Source: Streptomyces sp. B21-105 (lineage in GTDB: Bacteria > Actinomycetota > Actinomycetes > Streptomycetales > Streptomycetaceae). From it: a DNA stretch of 64,000 nucleotides. Each line of letters opens with the position of its first letter. Position 1 is the first letter of the stretch. The notes beneath the pieces are model-generated. The model saw only the letters and a program-made list of their open reading frames with translations, was not told the origin of the DNA and made no database searches. Made by a program: the position numbers and the translations under genes. The stretch is from positions 7,626,001 to 7,690,000 of the forward strand of contig NZ_JARUMJ010000001.1 in assembly GCF_036898465.1 (NCBI RefSeq), given 5' to 3'. Of this stretch, positions 52,877-62,299 are shown piece by piece.

Positions 52877-54028
52877 ATGTGCCGTCAGTCTGCCACCGTC
52901 TGTCTGGTCAAGTCGCCCACCCGTCAGCACTGTGCGACGGGTCCGCTGGCCGAGCGGCTGGCCACGCTGGCCGATCCGCGGTGCCGGCGCGGGAAGCGTC
53001 ACCCCTTCGTGGCAGTACTGCTGATCGTCTGCTCCGCTGTGGTGACCGGGGCGAGTAGCTTCGCGGCGATCGATGAGTGGGCCACCGACGCCCCGCAGGA
53101 CGTTCTGGCCCGGCTCGGCGCCCGCACCGCGACCGCTCTGGCCGTCCGGGTCCCACCCAGTGGCGCGACGATCCGCCGGGTCATCAAGGACACCTGCCCC
53201 GGCGGTCTGGCCGACCTCCTCGGCCACGACCCGGCCGGCGCGGACACCCTCGCCGTGGACGGCAAGAGCGCCCGCGGCTCGCGCCTCGGCGCCACCCAGG
53301 CCGCCCACCTGCTGGCCGCGATGACCGGCACCGGAATGACCGTCACCCAGCTCCGAGTCCCGGAGAAGACGAACGAGATCACGTGCTTCGCCGCTCTCCT
53401 GGACCCCTATGACCTGCAAGGAGTCACCGTGACCGGCGATGCTCTCCACACCCAGCGCGACCACGCCCGCTTCCTCGTCGAGGCGAAGAAAGCGCACTAC
53501 GTCTTCACGGTGAAGCGGAACCAGAAGAACCTCTACGAGCAGTTGCGAACGCTGCCCTGGGGCGAGGCGACGGCGAAGTTCTACGACCGAACCACCGGCC
53601 ACGGCCGCAAGGAAACCCGGGTCGTGCAGGCCCTGACCGTCACCGACCTCGGCGTCGACTTCCCCCACGCCGCCCAGGTCGCCAAGGTCGTACGCCACCG
53701 CACCGACGCCAAGACCGGTAAGCAGAGCCGCGAGACCGTCTACGTCATCACCGACCTGACCAGCCGCCAGGCATCCCCGGAACGCATCGCGAAGATCCTG
53801 AGGGCGCACTGGGTGATCGAGAACAGGCTCCACTTCGTCCGGGACACCGCCTTTCGCGAGGACGCCTCGAAGATCCGCACCGGGCACGGCCCGGAGAACA
53901 TGGCCACCCTGCGCAGTTTCGCCATCAACCAGCTCCGCAACGCCGGCCACACCAACATCGCCGCCGGACTCCGCACGACAGCCCTCCGCCCCTACGAGCG
54001 GCCACTGGCACTCCTCGGACTCAACTGA
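52877..54028 (+). CDS. ISAs1-family transposase (copy C, intact)
   Basis: A 383-residue transposase. DPRCRRGKRHPFVAVLLIVC is the family start, AGADTLAVDGKSARGSRLG has the first catalytic Asp, VTVTGDALHTQRDHARFLV the second, and LRAHWVIENRLHFVRDTAFREDASK the Glu. No breaks are seen. It differs from copies A and B, so it did not arise from them locally. Confidence 0.93.
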   Translation: MCRQSATVCLVKSPTRQHCATGPLAERLATLADPRCRRGKRHPFVAVLLIVCSAVVTGASSFAAIDEWATDAPQDVLARLGARTATALAVRVPPSGATIRRVIKDTCPGGLADLLGHDPAGADTLAVDGKSARGSRLGATQAAHLLAAMTGTGMTVTQLRVPEKTNEITCFAALLDPYDLQGVTVTGDALHTQRDHARFLVEAKKAHYVFTVKRNQKNLYEQLRTLPWGEATAKFYDRTTGHGRKETRVVQALTVTDLGVDFPHAAQVAKVVRHRTDAKTGKQSRETVYVITDLTSRQASPERIAKILRAHWVIENRLHFVRDTAFREDASKIRTGHGPENMATLRSFAINQLRNAGHTNIAAGLRTTALRPYERPLALLGLN

Positions 54029-54079
54029 CCTGCGCCAACACACGATCAACGGACTTTGCAATCGCCCTGGCTGTCCGAC

Positions 54080-55366
54080 ACGTTCGACCGGGTGACTTTG
54101 ATCGACCGCGACGAGCTGCCGCAGGCGGACGAGAACCGGCGCGGGGTGCCGCAGGGCCGCCACGCGCACGCGATATTGCCCGCCGGCACCCAGTGGCTCC
54201 AGGAAATGTTTCCCGGTCTGCTCGAGGACTTCGAGGCGAGCGGTGTGCCCGTGGTCCGGCAACCCACCGAGATGCACTTCGCACCAGGAGGCCACCTGTT
54301 GAGCCAGGAGGGCCGCTATGCGGACCCCATCCCCACCTATCAGCCGAGCCGGCCACAGCTGGAATGCCAAGTCCGCGATCGGCTGCGGGGGCTACCGAAC
54401 GTCGAGATCTTCGACCAGTGCGAGGCAACCGGGCTCCTCAGCACCTCGGACGGACGACACGTCATAGGCGCCCGCGTCGCCCACCGCGAGAGCGGAGCGG
54501 AGCAGGAGCTCGCCGCAGACCTCGTCGTCGACGCGACGGGCCGCGGTGGACGCACCACGCGGTGGCTGGCGGACCTGGGCTACGACCAGCCGCAGGAGGA
54601 CCGGATCGCGGTCGACATCAAGTACGTCAGCCGGAACCTGAGGGTGGCGCCGGGCTCTCTCGGCCGGAGGAAAGTCGTCATCGTCGGGGCGTGCCCGGGA
54701 CGGCCCACCGGTGCAACGTTTCTCCAGCACGGCGAAGACCACTGGATGCTGACACTGATCGGCTACGCAGGACATCACCCGCCCATCGACCCGAGCGGGT
54801 TCCTGGACTTCGCCAAGCCCATCGTCCCCCCGGACGTCTTCGAGGCCCTCTGTGCCGCCGAGCCCTTGGACGACCCGATCGCGCACCGCTATCCGGCGAG
54901 CGTGCGTCGCCGTTACGAACGGCTGGAACGTTTCCCCGATGGACTGCTCGTCTTCGGCGACGCGCTCTGCAGCTTCAACCCCGTCTACGGCCAGGGGATG
55001 TCCGCAGCCGCACTGCAGGCGGGAGCGCTGAAGGAGGCTCTCGCCCAGGGCGTGGACCAGTTGCCACGCCGCTTCTTCAAAACGGCCGCACGGCGCATCG
55101 AGGTCGCCTGGCAGATGGCCGTCGGCAGCGACCTCGCTCTCCCCGAGGTCGCCGGCCCGCGTCCGCTCCCGGTACGCGTCACCAATGCCTACTTCGGCTG
55201 GCTCATGAGTGCGGCAGAACGCGACTCGGCGCTCACTCAGGAGTTCGTCAAGGTCAGTTCACTGCTCTCTCCCCCCACGATTCTGCTCAGGCCCGCCACG
55301 ATCGGGCGTGTCGTCCTCGGCAACCTGCGGCGCCAAGGGCGAGCGGAGGCACGACAAGAGATGTGA
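54080..55366 (+). pseudogene. FAD-dependent monooxygenase, 3' part
   Basis: Joining 52578-52733 to 54080-55366 gives one frame of about 480 residues: ARVLSD continues TFDRVTLIDRDEL. Visible motifs are GVPQGRHAHAIL, the DG-like ADLVVDATGRGGRTTRWL, the second FAD motif LLVFGDALCSFNPVYGQGMSAAALQA (GD). This is a group A-type flavin hydroxylase as found in tailoring of phenazines and other aromatics. It would hydroxylate the phenazine ring. The 3' part alone lacks the FAD-binding N-terminus, so the gene should be inactive in this strain. Confidence 0.9.
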
Positions 55367-55474
55367 TCCGCCTTTCCAGGCGGTGAATACTCGGAAATCG
55401 CGAACACGGGGCCCTGAAGGCCGTCGTGCAGGTGAACCCATGCCTCTTCGTGGTCTCTTGAATTCCCTATGGAA

Positions 55475-55517
55475 GGGGAATTCCCCCTTGACTCCCACAC
55501 TTTCGGAGTCCTAGCGT
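55475..55517 (+). promoter_or_regulatory. Promoter of the phenazine core operon with adjacent palindrome
   Basis: TTGACT at 55488-55493 and TAGCGT at 55512-55517, 18 nt apart, fit a vegetative-type promoter 36 bp before the first gene. The perfect 12-bp palindrome GGGGAATTCCCC (55475-55486) touches the -35 box and could be an operator or activator site. Confidence 0.55.
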
Positions 55518-55552
55518 TCGAGCGTCCAGAAAACTGAAGGGAATGATTCGGA

Positions 55553-56761
55553 ATGTCGAATCCGGTGGTTTCTACCGCCGTACAGGCCCCTGACCGCGCC
55601 GAGCTCGTGAAGCGGGCCGGAAGCTTACGGGACCTGCTGTCGGAGCATGCCGTCGAATGCGAACGTGAGCGTCGTCTTGCCCCGAGCGTCGTTTCCGCCA
55701 TGACTGAGGCGGGTCTCATGCGGTTGATGACCCCGCGGCGGCACGGGGGTTACGAGACGGACATGCGCACTCTGCTCGAGGTCGCCATCGAACTCGGCCG
55801 CGGATGCTGCTCCGCGGCTTGGATCGCGGGCGTTCTGAACGCCGGGAACTTCGTGGCGTCACTGTTTCCCCCGGCCGCCGGTGACGAGGTGTGGGGCGAG
55901 GACCCCGACGCCCGGTGCGCCCTCGTCCTGGGACTCCCCGCACAGGACGTCGAGCAGGTCGACGGAGGCGTCGTCGTCAGCGGTCAGTGGGCCTACGTAT
56001 CAGGCTGCCTGCACGCCCAGTGGATCAGCGCCCTGATTGCCGTACCCACCGCCGAGGGTCGGCCGGACATCCGCTTCGCCCTGATGCGGTCCGACGAGCT
56101 CACCATCAAGGACACCTGGCACTTCGCCGGGATGCGCGGCACCGGCAGCAACACCGTGGTCGCCGACCGGCTCTTCGTACCCAGCCACCGGCTGGTGCCC
56201 TACGTGCCCATCCTCAACGGCGAGACCGACGGCGTGGTCGACCCCGACCTGCCCTATCGCAACAGCCTGACCGGCCTGTTCGCCATCGGACTGATCGGCT
56301 CACTGATCGGCGGTGCTGAGGCCGCGCTTGCCTTCGTACAGGACAAGGGCCCCACCCGTCCCGTGGCCGGCTCCACCTACCGCGACCAGACCCAGTCGCC
56401 GACCTTTCAGCTCGATCTCGCCGACGCCACCTCGAAGATCGACACGGCCAAACTGATCGCGGCCCGCATCGCCGACACCGTCGATGAGTACGCCCGGGCC
56501 GGCATCAACACGGACCTGACGGTGCGCGCCCGAAACCGGCTGGAGTCCGCCCAGGTCGGCCGACTGTGCCGGGAAGCCGTCGACACCCTGTTGACCGCGC
56601 ACGGCTCCTCCGCCTTCAACGAGGCCAATCCGCTCCAGCGACTCTGGCGCGACATCAACGTCGGCAGCCGCCACGCCGGCTTCGGCATGGGCATTCCCGA
56701 GCAGGTCTACGGCCGTGCCCTCGTCGGCCAGGATCCCCGCGACATCAGCTTCATCGTCTGA
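55553..56761 (+). CDS. Group D-type flavin monooxygenase (acyl-CoA dehydrogenase fold), with a TTA codon
   Basis: A 402-residue flavin-dependent enzyme with the acyl-CoA dehydrogenase fold. LMRLMTPRRHGGYETDMRTLLEVAIELGRGCCSAAWI is the N-terminal domain, VVSGQWAYVSGCLHAQW the FMN/FAD-binding barrel, WHFAGMRGTGSNTVVADRLFVP and GSSAFNEANPLQRLWRDINVGSRHAGF the rest. This is typical of two-component hydroxylases that use reduced flavin from a partner; the flavin reductase at 62974 is the obvious partner. Codon 25 (55625-55627) is TTA, suggesting bldA control of the operon's first gene. It probably hydroxylates the phenazine. Confidence 0.88.
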   Translation: MSNPVVSTAVQAPDRAELVKRAGSLRDLLSEHAVECERERRLAPSVVSAMTEAGLMRLMTPRRHGGYETDMRTLLEVAIELGRGCCSAAWIAGVLNAGNFVASLFPPAAGDEVWGEDPDARCALVLGLPAQDVEQVDGGVVVSGQWAYVSGCLHAQWISALIAVPTAEGRPDIRFALMRSDELTIKDTWHFAGMRGTGSNTVVADRLFVPSHRLVPYVPILNGETDGVVDPDLPYRNSLTGLFAIGLIGSLIGGAEAALAFVQDKGPTRPVAGSTYRDQTQSPTFQLDLADATSKIDTAKLIAARIADTVDEYARAGINTDLTVRARNRLESAQVGRLCREAVDTLLTAHGSSAFNEANPLQRLWRDINVGSRHAGFGMGIPEQVYGRALVGQDPRDISFIV

Positions 56762-56804
56762 CCGAGACGACCGTACCGATCCCCCTCACAGCGGAGGACC
56801 CCTC

Positions 56805-57284
56805 ATGGCAGAGCCCCGAATACCCGCCGACGAGACCGAGGTTCGCGCCCACAACCGCGCCATCGTCGAGCAGTACATGAACACCCGCGGCGAGGACCGG
56901 CTCCGGCGGCACCTCCTCTTCACCGAGGACGGCGTCGGCGGCCTGTGGACCACGGAAAGCGGCGAACCGATCGTGATCAGTGGCCGTGACCGGCTGGGGG
57001 AACACGCCGTCTGGTCGCTCAAGTGCTTCCCCGACTGGGCCTGGATCAACATCGAGATCTTCGACACCCAGGACCCCAACCGCTTCTGGGTCGAATGCGA
57101 CGGCGAAGGAAAGATTCTCTTCCCCGGTTATCCCGAGGGGTACTACCGCAATCACTTCATCCACTCGTTCCTTTTTCAGAATGGGAAGATCAAGCAGCAG
57201 CGCGAGTTCATGAACCCGTGCCAGCAGTTCCGCTCCCTGGGAATCGACGTCCCGCGTGTCGAACGCGAGGGAATCCCCACCTGA
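56805..57284 (+). CDS. phzB: Phenazine biosynthesis protein PhzB (PhzA/B family)
   Basis: A 159-residue NTF2-like protein. EVRAHNRAIVEQYMNTRGEDRLRRHLLFTEDG, LGEHAVWSLKCFPDWAW and FIHSFLFQNGKIKQQREFMNPCQQFRSLGI are diagnostic; the Glu in QQREFMNP is the conserved acid of the active site. PhzA/B promotes condensation of two aminoketone molecules to the tricyclic phenazine precursor. Only one copy is present, as usual outside Pseudomonas. The ATG at 56805 has GGAGGA upstream. Confidence 0.96.
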   Translation: MAEPRIPADETEVRAHNRAIVEQYMNTRGEDRLRRHLLFTEDGVGGLWTTESGEPIVISGRDRLGEHAVWSLKCFPDWAWINIEIFDTQDPNRFWVECDGEGKILFPGYPEGYYRNHFIHSFLFQNGKIKQQREFMNPCQQFRSLGIDVPRVEREGIPT

Positions 57285-57355
57285 CAGGCCGTCCGCGTGA
57301 AGGCGGGCCGTCACTATCCGGTCGTAAATACTCTCCGTCCGACGGGGGAACAGTC

Positions 57356-58540
57356 GTGGGACATGCAGTAACCGACGTCCAGCGGGCGAAAGCCCTGCAA
57401 CAACCCGAATGGAACGATTTTTCACAGGTCCAGCGCGTGAGGGAAATCCTCAGCTCCCGCCCGCCGCTGGTCCGCGTGGACGACGTGCACACGCTCAGGT
57501 CGCTGCTCGCGTCCGTCGCCACGGGCGAAGCACACGTGGTGCAGGCGGGAGACTGCGCGGAGGACCCGGGAGAGTGCACCGCGGAGCACGTCCGGCGAAA
57601 GACCGCCGTCCTTGACCTGCTGGCCACCACGCTGAAGATGGTCACCGGCAAGCCCGTCCTGCGCGTCGGGCGCATCGCGGGGCAGTTCGCCAAGCCGCGG
57701 TCGAACAGCTTCGAGCAGGTCGGCGACCTGGTCCTGCCCGTGTACCGCGGGCACATGGTCAACAGCCCGGAACCCGATCTGGAGGGCAGGCAGCCGGACC
57801 CGCTGCGCATCCTCACCGGGTACATGGCGGCGGGTGACATCGTGGAACACCTGGGCTGGCGCGCCCCGGCTCTGCGCGCGTGGCCGAGCATCGAGCCCCT
57901 GGTGTGGACGAGCCATGAGGCACTGCTCCTGGACTACGAAGTCCCAATGATCCGAGAGGTCGGGGACGGCAGGCGCTGGCTCGGCTCCACGCACTGGCCG
58001 TGGATCGGCGAACGGACCCGGCAGTTGGACGGCGCCCATGTCGAGTTGCTCGCCGACGTCGTGAACCCTGTGGCCTGCAAGGTCGGCCCGAGCATGAGCA
58101 CCGAAGAAATCACGTCCCTGTGCGAACGGCTCGACCCGCTCAAAGAGCCCGGCCGGCTCACTTTGATCGCACGTATGGGCGCTGACGCCGTCGGTGACCG
58201 CCTGCCGCCTCTGGTGGCTGCGGTCCGCTCCGCGGGCCATCCCGTGATCTGGTTGTGCGACCCCATGCACGGCAACACCATCACCGCATCGGACGGCAAG
58301 AAGACCCGCTTGCTGACCACCCTGGCCCGGGAGGTTGCCGGGTTCCGGCGCGCGGTTGCGGCGGCGGGCGGAGTGGCCGGCGGACTGCACCTGGAAACCA
58401 CCCCGGACGACGTGACCGAGTGCGTCGCCGACGCGTCCGCGCTCGGCTCGGTCGGCGGCCGACACACGACCTTCTGCGACCCCCGCCTCAACTCACGGCA
58501 GGCCGTCTCCCTGGTCACGGCCTGGTCCGACGCTCTGTGA
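57356..58540 (+). CDS. phzC: 3-deoxy-7-phosphoheptulonate synthase, type II (PhzC)
   Basis: A 394-residue type II DAHP synthase. VVQAGDCAEDPGE, VGRIAGQFAKPRS, WIGERTRQLDGAHVELLADVVNPVACKVGPS and WLCDPMHGNT are the conserved metal- and substrate-binding blocks. It makes DAHP from erythrose 4-phosphate and phosphoenolpyruvate to raise shikimate-pathway flux for phenazine synthesis. I start at the GTG at 57356 (VGHAVTDVQRAK), with GGGGGAA just upstream. The gap to phzB is 71 bp. Confidence 0.95.
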   Translation: MGHAVTDVQRAKALQQPEWNDFSQVQRVREILSSRPPLVRVDDVHTLRSLLASVATGEAHVVQAGDCAEDPGECTAEHVRRKTAVLDLLATTLKMVTGKPVLRVGRIAGQFAKPRSNSFEQVGDLVLPVYRGHMVNSPEPDLEGRQPDPLRILTGYMAAGDIVEHLGWRAPALRAWPSIEPLVWTSHEALLLDYEVPMIREVGDGRRWLGSTHWPWIGERTRQLDGAHVELLADVVNPVACKVGPSMSTEEITSLCERLDPLKEPGRLTLIARMGADAVGDRLPPLVAAVRSAGHPVIWLCDPMHGNTITASDGKKTRLLTTLAREVAGFRRAVAAAGGVAGGLHLETTPDDVTECVADASALGSVGGRHTTFCDPRLNSRQAVSLVTAWSDAL

Positions 58541-58585
58541 ACACCACTGCTATCTCGGCCACATCGCTTTGAAAGGAGCTGCCCG

Positions 58586-59209
58586 ATGGCCGGCCTACCC
58601 CCCATCGCGTCGTACCCCCTGCCGACCGCGGAGAGCCTGCCCGAGAACCTGGCACAGTGGGCGCCGCGCCCGGAGCGCACCGTCCTGCTCGTCCACGACA
58701 TGCAGCGCTACTTCCTCAACGCCCTGCCGAACCCCCTGCGCACCGAGCTCGTCCACAACGCCGCCATGCTGCGCAAGCGCTGCGCCGCTCTCGGAGTGCC
58801 CGTGGCGTACACCGCGCAGCCCGGGCGGATGACCGACGAGCAGCGAGGGCTGCTGAAGGATTTCTGGGGGCCGGGAATGCGCACCGACCCGGCCGACCGG
58901 GAAGTGACGCCGGAACTGGCCCCTGCCGAGGGCGACTGGACGTTCACCAAGTGGAGGTACAGCGCCTTCTTCCGCTCGGACCTGCTGGAGCGTATGCGGG
59001 TCTCCGGCCGCGACCAGCTCGTCCTGTGCGGCGTGTACGCGCATGTCGGCGTTCTGGCCACGGCGTTGGAAGCCTTCACCAACGACATCCAGACGTTCCT
59101 CGTTGCCGACGCCGTCGGCGACTTCTCCGAGAACCATCACCGGCTCGCACTGGACTACGCCGCCCAGCGTTGCGCCATGGTCGTTCCCTCCACGGAGGTG
59201 TTCGCATGA
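58586..59209 (+). CDS. phzD: 2-amino-2-deoxyisochorismate hydrolase (PhzD)
   Basis: A 207-residue isochorismatase-family enzyme. The catalytic Asp is in [12 protein letters not shown], the Lys in [12 protein letters not shown], and [37 protein letters not shown] is the core with the PhzD-like GVYAH in place of the cysteine of true cysteine hydrolases. It removes pyruvate from ADIC to give trans-2,3-dihydro-3-hydroxyanthranilate. Its stop overlaps the phzE ATG (59206-59209). Confidence 0.96.
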   Translation: MAGLPPIASYPLPTAESLPENLAQWAPRPERTVLLVHDMQRYFLNALPNPLRTELVHNAAMLRKRCAALGVPVAYTAQPGRMTDEQRGLLKDFWGPGMRTDPADREVTPELAPAEGDWTFTKWRYSAFFRSDLLERMRVSGRDQLVLCGVYAHVGVLATALEAFTNDIQTFLVADAVGDFSENHHRLALDYAAQRCAMVVPSTEVFA

Positions 59210-61098
59210 ACAGCAGGGATCGCGGTGATCTGCTCGGCAGCGTCCTGAACCTGGAGCCGTCTGCATTCGCTCTGCTGCACCGGCCGGAGTGCGGGGTGCC
59301 GGACACCGTCGACGTCCTAGTCGGCGACGTGACGCAGCCCCGCACCCTGGCGGACATACCCCTCGGCGAGGCGGGGCCCGCATCGCCGCACACCGAGCAC
59401 GACGTCCTGGTCGTGGTGCCGTACCGGCAGATCACCGAGCGGGGATTCACCGCACCCGACGACGGTGCACCGCTCATCGCCCTGTCGATCAACAGCCAGA
59501 CCAGGGTGTCCGTGCCCGAGATCCTCCTGCGGCTCCCGGACACGCCGACACACGTGACGGCCCATGGCTTCGACATGGACGACGAACGGTACGCCGAGAC
59601 CGTACGACGTGTCGTCGCGGAGGAGATAGGCACGGGCGAAGGGGCCAACTTCGTCATCAAGCGCTCTTTCGTGGCCGACATCAGCGACTACTCGCTCCAC
59701 AGCGCCCTGGCGTTCTTCCGCCGTCTGCTGGAACGGGAGCAGGGCGCGTACTGGACCTTCCTCATCCACACCGGCCACCGCACCTTCATCGGCGCCACAC
59801 CGGAGCGGCACATTTCCGTCAGCGGCGGAGCGGCCGTGATGAACCCGATCAGCGGCACCTACCGTTATCCGCCGGCCGGCCCCACGCTGGAGGGCGTCAC
59901 CGAGTTCCTTGCGGATCGCAAGGAGACCGACGAGCTATACATGGTCGTCGACGAGGAACTCAAGATGATGGCCCGCATCTGCGAGGGCGGCGGCCGGGTC
60001 CTGGGCCCCTATCTCAAGGAGATGGCAAGGCTGGCTCACACCGAGTACTTCATCGAGGGCCGGACCGATCGTGACGTGCGCGACATCCTGCACGAGACGA
60101 TGTTCGCCCCCACTGTCACGGGCAGCCCGTTGGAAAGTGCGGCGCGTGTCATCCGGAAGTACGAACCTGAAGGTCGCGGCTACTACAGCGGCGTGGCCGC
60201 GCTCATCGGCCGGGACGTGAACGGTGAACGCTCACTCGACTCGGCCATCCTTATCCGCACCGCCGACATCAACGCACGCGGCCGTGTACACATCGGTGTC
60301 GGTGCCACGCTGGTGCGTCACTCCGATCCGGTCTCCGAGGTCGCGGAGACCCACGCAAAGGCTTCGGGGCTCCTCGCTGCCCTGGAAGCCGGACGCACCC
60401 GCCGTTTCGGCGCGCATCCGGACGTCCGCGCCGCCCTCAGCCGCCGCAACACCGGCATCGCCGAGTTCTGGCTGCAGGACAGCGCGAGCCGTCGGCCTGC
60501 GGTCACCGGGCTGGATGGACTGAAGGCACTGGTCATCGACGCGGAGGACACCTTCACGGCGATGATCGGACACCAGCTCCGCGCCCAGGGCGTCCACGTA
60601 ACGGTCAACCGCTTCGACGAGCCATACGAGTTCGACGGCTACGACCTCGTCGTCATGGGACCCGGTCCCGGCGACCCTCGTGCCACCGGCGACCCCAAAA
60701 TCAGTCATCTCCGTTCGGCGATCGACGGCCTGCTGCGGCAACGCCGACCCTTCATCGCCGTATGCCTCAGCCACCAGGTGCTCAGCCTGGCCCTCGGACT
60801 CGACCTTGTCCGCCGGGATGTCCCCAACCAGGGCGTTCAGCGGGAGATCGACCTGTTCGGCTCCCGCGAACGGGTGGGCTTCTACAACACGTTCGCCGCC
60901 CGCAGCACCGAGGACAAGCTGGACATCGAGGGAATCGGCCCGGTGGAAGTGAGCCGTGACCAGACAACCGGTCACGTGCACGCGCTGCGCGGCCCCGGCT
61001 TCGCCTCGATGCAGTTCCACGCCGAGTCGGTCCTCACCGTCGACGGGCCGCGCATCGTCGGACAGACCATCCGGGAGGTGCTCGACCGTGCGGGTTGA
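59206..61098 (+). CDS. phzE: 2-amino-2-deoxyisochorismate synthase (PhzE)
   Basis: A 630-residue fusion of a chorismate-binding domain (residues about 1-410: [67 protein letters not shown]) and a glutamine amidotransferase (about 435-630: [14 protein letters not shown], nucleophile Cys in [17 protein letters not shown], His/Glu in [13 protein letters not shown]). It makes ADIC from chorismate and glutamine-derived ammonia. The ATG at 59206 overlaps the phzD stop. Confidence 0.96.
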   Translation: MNSRDRGDLLGSVLNLEPSAFALLHRPECGVPDTVDVLVGDVTQPRTLADIPLGEAGPASPHTEHDVLVVVPYRQITERGFTAPDDGAPLIALSINSQTRVSVPEILLRLPDTPTHVTAHGFDMDDERYAETVRRVVAEEIGTGEGANFVIKRSFVADISDYSLHSALAFFRRLLEREQGAYWTFLIHTGHRTFIGATPERHISVSGGAAVMNPISGTYRYPPAGPTLEGVTEFLADRKETDELYMVVDEELKMMARICEGGGRVLGPYLKEMARLAHTEYFIEGRTDRDVRDILHETMFAPTVTGSPLESAARVIRKYEPEGRGYYSGVAALIGRDVNGERSLDSAILIRTADINARGRVHIGVGATLVRHSDPVSEVAETHAKASGLLAALEAGRTRRFGAHPDVRAALSRRNTGIAEFWLQDSASRRPAVTGLDGLKALVIDAEDTFTAMIGHQLRAQGVHVTVNRFDEPYEFDGYDLVVMGPGPGDPRATGDPKISHLRSAIDGLLRQRRPFIAVCLSHQVLSLALGLDLVRRDVPNQGVQREIDLFGSRERVGFYNTFAARSTEDKLDIEGIGPVEVSRDQTTGHVHALRGPGFASMQFHAESVLTVDGPRIVGQTIREVLDRAG

Positions 61099-61471
61099 CA
61101 TCGCCTGGTGGGAGCTCGACGGTTCCCCGCAGACCATCGACTCCCTGCGCGAGCACCTGCGGGACGGCACCGTCGACGCCTGGCGCGAAGTGCCGGGCCT
61201 GCGGCTGAAGTTCTGGATGGCGGACAGGCAGCACAACCGCTGGGGCGCGGTCATGCTCTGGGAGTCGGACCGTCCGGCCGACCTGCCGGCGAACCGTGCC
61301 GCGGCACTGATCGGCCGCCCGCCCACTCACCGGACCAGGTTCGACGTCGAAGCCACGGTCGAAGGAGCGTACGCCTTGCGCGAGTTGCAGGGCCTTGGGC
61401 CCGTGTTCGCGCCACCGCCGGCATCGCCCACATCCATACGGGGGGAAGAGGCACCGTGCACGAATACATAG
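61088..61471 (+). CDS. YdhR-type small protein between phzE and phzF
   Basis: A 127-residue protein starting at the GTG at 61088, overlapping the phzE end, and ending 16 nt into phz[23 protein letters not shown] and EVPGLRLKFWMADRQHNRWGAVMLWES fit a dimeric alpha/beta-barrel domain of the YdhR/ABM type (putative monooxygenases acting on polycyclic aromatics). Its double overlap means it is made with PhzE and PhzF. It may assist oxidation or condensation late in the pathway; this is inference. Confidence 0.7.
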   Translation: MRVDIAWWELDGSPQTIDSLREHLRDGTVDAWREVPGLRLKFWMADRQHNRWGAVMLWESDRPADLPANRAAALIGRPPTHRTRFDVEATVEGAYALRELQGLGPVFAPPPASPTSIRGEEAPCTNT

Positions 61472-62289
61472 TGGTGGACGCCTTCGCGCGCAGACCGCTC
61501 GAAGGCAATCCCGTGGCCGTCTTCTTCGACGCCGCCGACCTGACCGCCGAGCTGATGCAGCGCATCGCCCGGGAGATGAACCTTTCCGAAGTCACCTTCG
61601 TCCTGCCGCCGGAGCAGGGCGGTGACGCTCGGATCCGCATCTTCACCCCCGTCAACGAGCTGCCGTTCGCGGGCCACCCCATGCTCGGCACGGCGGTGGC
61701 CCTGGGCCACACCCTCAAGGAGGACCGGCTCCTCCTGGAGACCGCCATGGGCCTCATCCCCTTCCAGCTCCGCGACGACCAGGGCATCCCGGCAGTGCGG
61801 ATGGAGCAGCCGATCCCGACATGGGAGCCGTACGAGCACCGCGCGGAGCTCCTGGAGGCACTCGGCGTCACGGAGTCCACGGCGCCGGTCGAGATCTACC
61901 GCAACGGCCCGCGGCACGTCTTCGTAGGGCTGGAGAGCGTGGCTGCGTTGTCGGCTCTCCGACCGGACCACCGTGCCCTGAGCCGTTTTCCGGACATGGC
62001 GGCCAACTGCTTCGCCGGCGAAGGCACCCACTGGCGGACACGGATGTTCTCACCCGCCTACGGGGTGGTCGAGGACGCAGCGACCGGTTCCGCCGCCGGC
62101 CCTCTCGCCATTCACCTGGCCCGGCACGGACTGAGCGCGTATGGCGAGAGCCTCCAAATCCTCCAGGGAGTCGAGATGGGCCGCCCTTCGCTGATGCTGG
62201 CGACCGCAGACGGCACGGGCGAGGACGTCCGGGGCGTTCAGGTCGGCGGCCACGGCGCCATCGCAGCCCGCGGCACCCTCAACGTCTAG
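61456..62289 (+). CDS. phzF: Trans-2,3-dihydro-3-hydroxyanthranilate isomerase (PhzF)
   Basis: A 277-residue isomerase of the diaminopimelate-epimerase-like fold. YIVVDAFARRPLEGNPVAVF opens it; the catalytic Glu45 is in MNLSEVTFVL, His74 in LPFAGHPMLGTAVAL, and Asp207 in GVVEDAATGSAAGPL, matching the known E45/H74/D208 set. It converts DHHA to the reactive aminoketone that dimerises. Starts at the GTG at 61456, overlapping the preceding small gene. Confidence 0.96.
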   Translation: MHEYIVVDAFARRPLEGNPVAVFFDAADLTAELMQRIAREMNLSEVTFVLPPEQGGDARIRIFTPVNELPFAGHPMLGTAVALGHTLKEDRLLLETAMGLIPFQLRDDQGIPAVRMEQPIPTWEPYEHRAELLEALGVTESTAPVEIYRNGPRHVFVGLESVAALSALRPDHRALSRFPDMAANCFAGEGTHWRTRMFSPAYGVVEDAATGSAAGPLAIHLARHGLSAYGESLQILQGVEMGRPSLMLATADGTGEDVRGVQVGGHGAIAARGTLNV

Positions 62290-62299
62290 CGAGGCCCAC

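Larger units (their letters stand above)
52734..54069 (+). mobile_element. ISAs1-family element (copy C) inside the monooxygenase
   Basis: Perfect 18-bp inverted repeats, CAGGGCGATTGCAAAGTC at 52734-52751 and its complement at 54052-54069, bound a 1336-bp element. The decamer GCTGTCCGAC lies on both sides (52724-52733 and 54070-54079), a perfect target duplication. The intact repeats, intact gene and perfect duplication all point to a recent insertion. Confidence 0.95.

Noticed and set aside
55553..57284. A missing phzA as a sign of an incomplete core pathway
   Set aside because: A single PhzA/B protein is normal outside Pseudomonas, and phzB, C, D, E, F and G are all intact.
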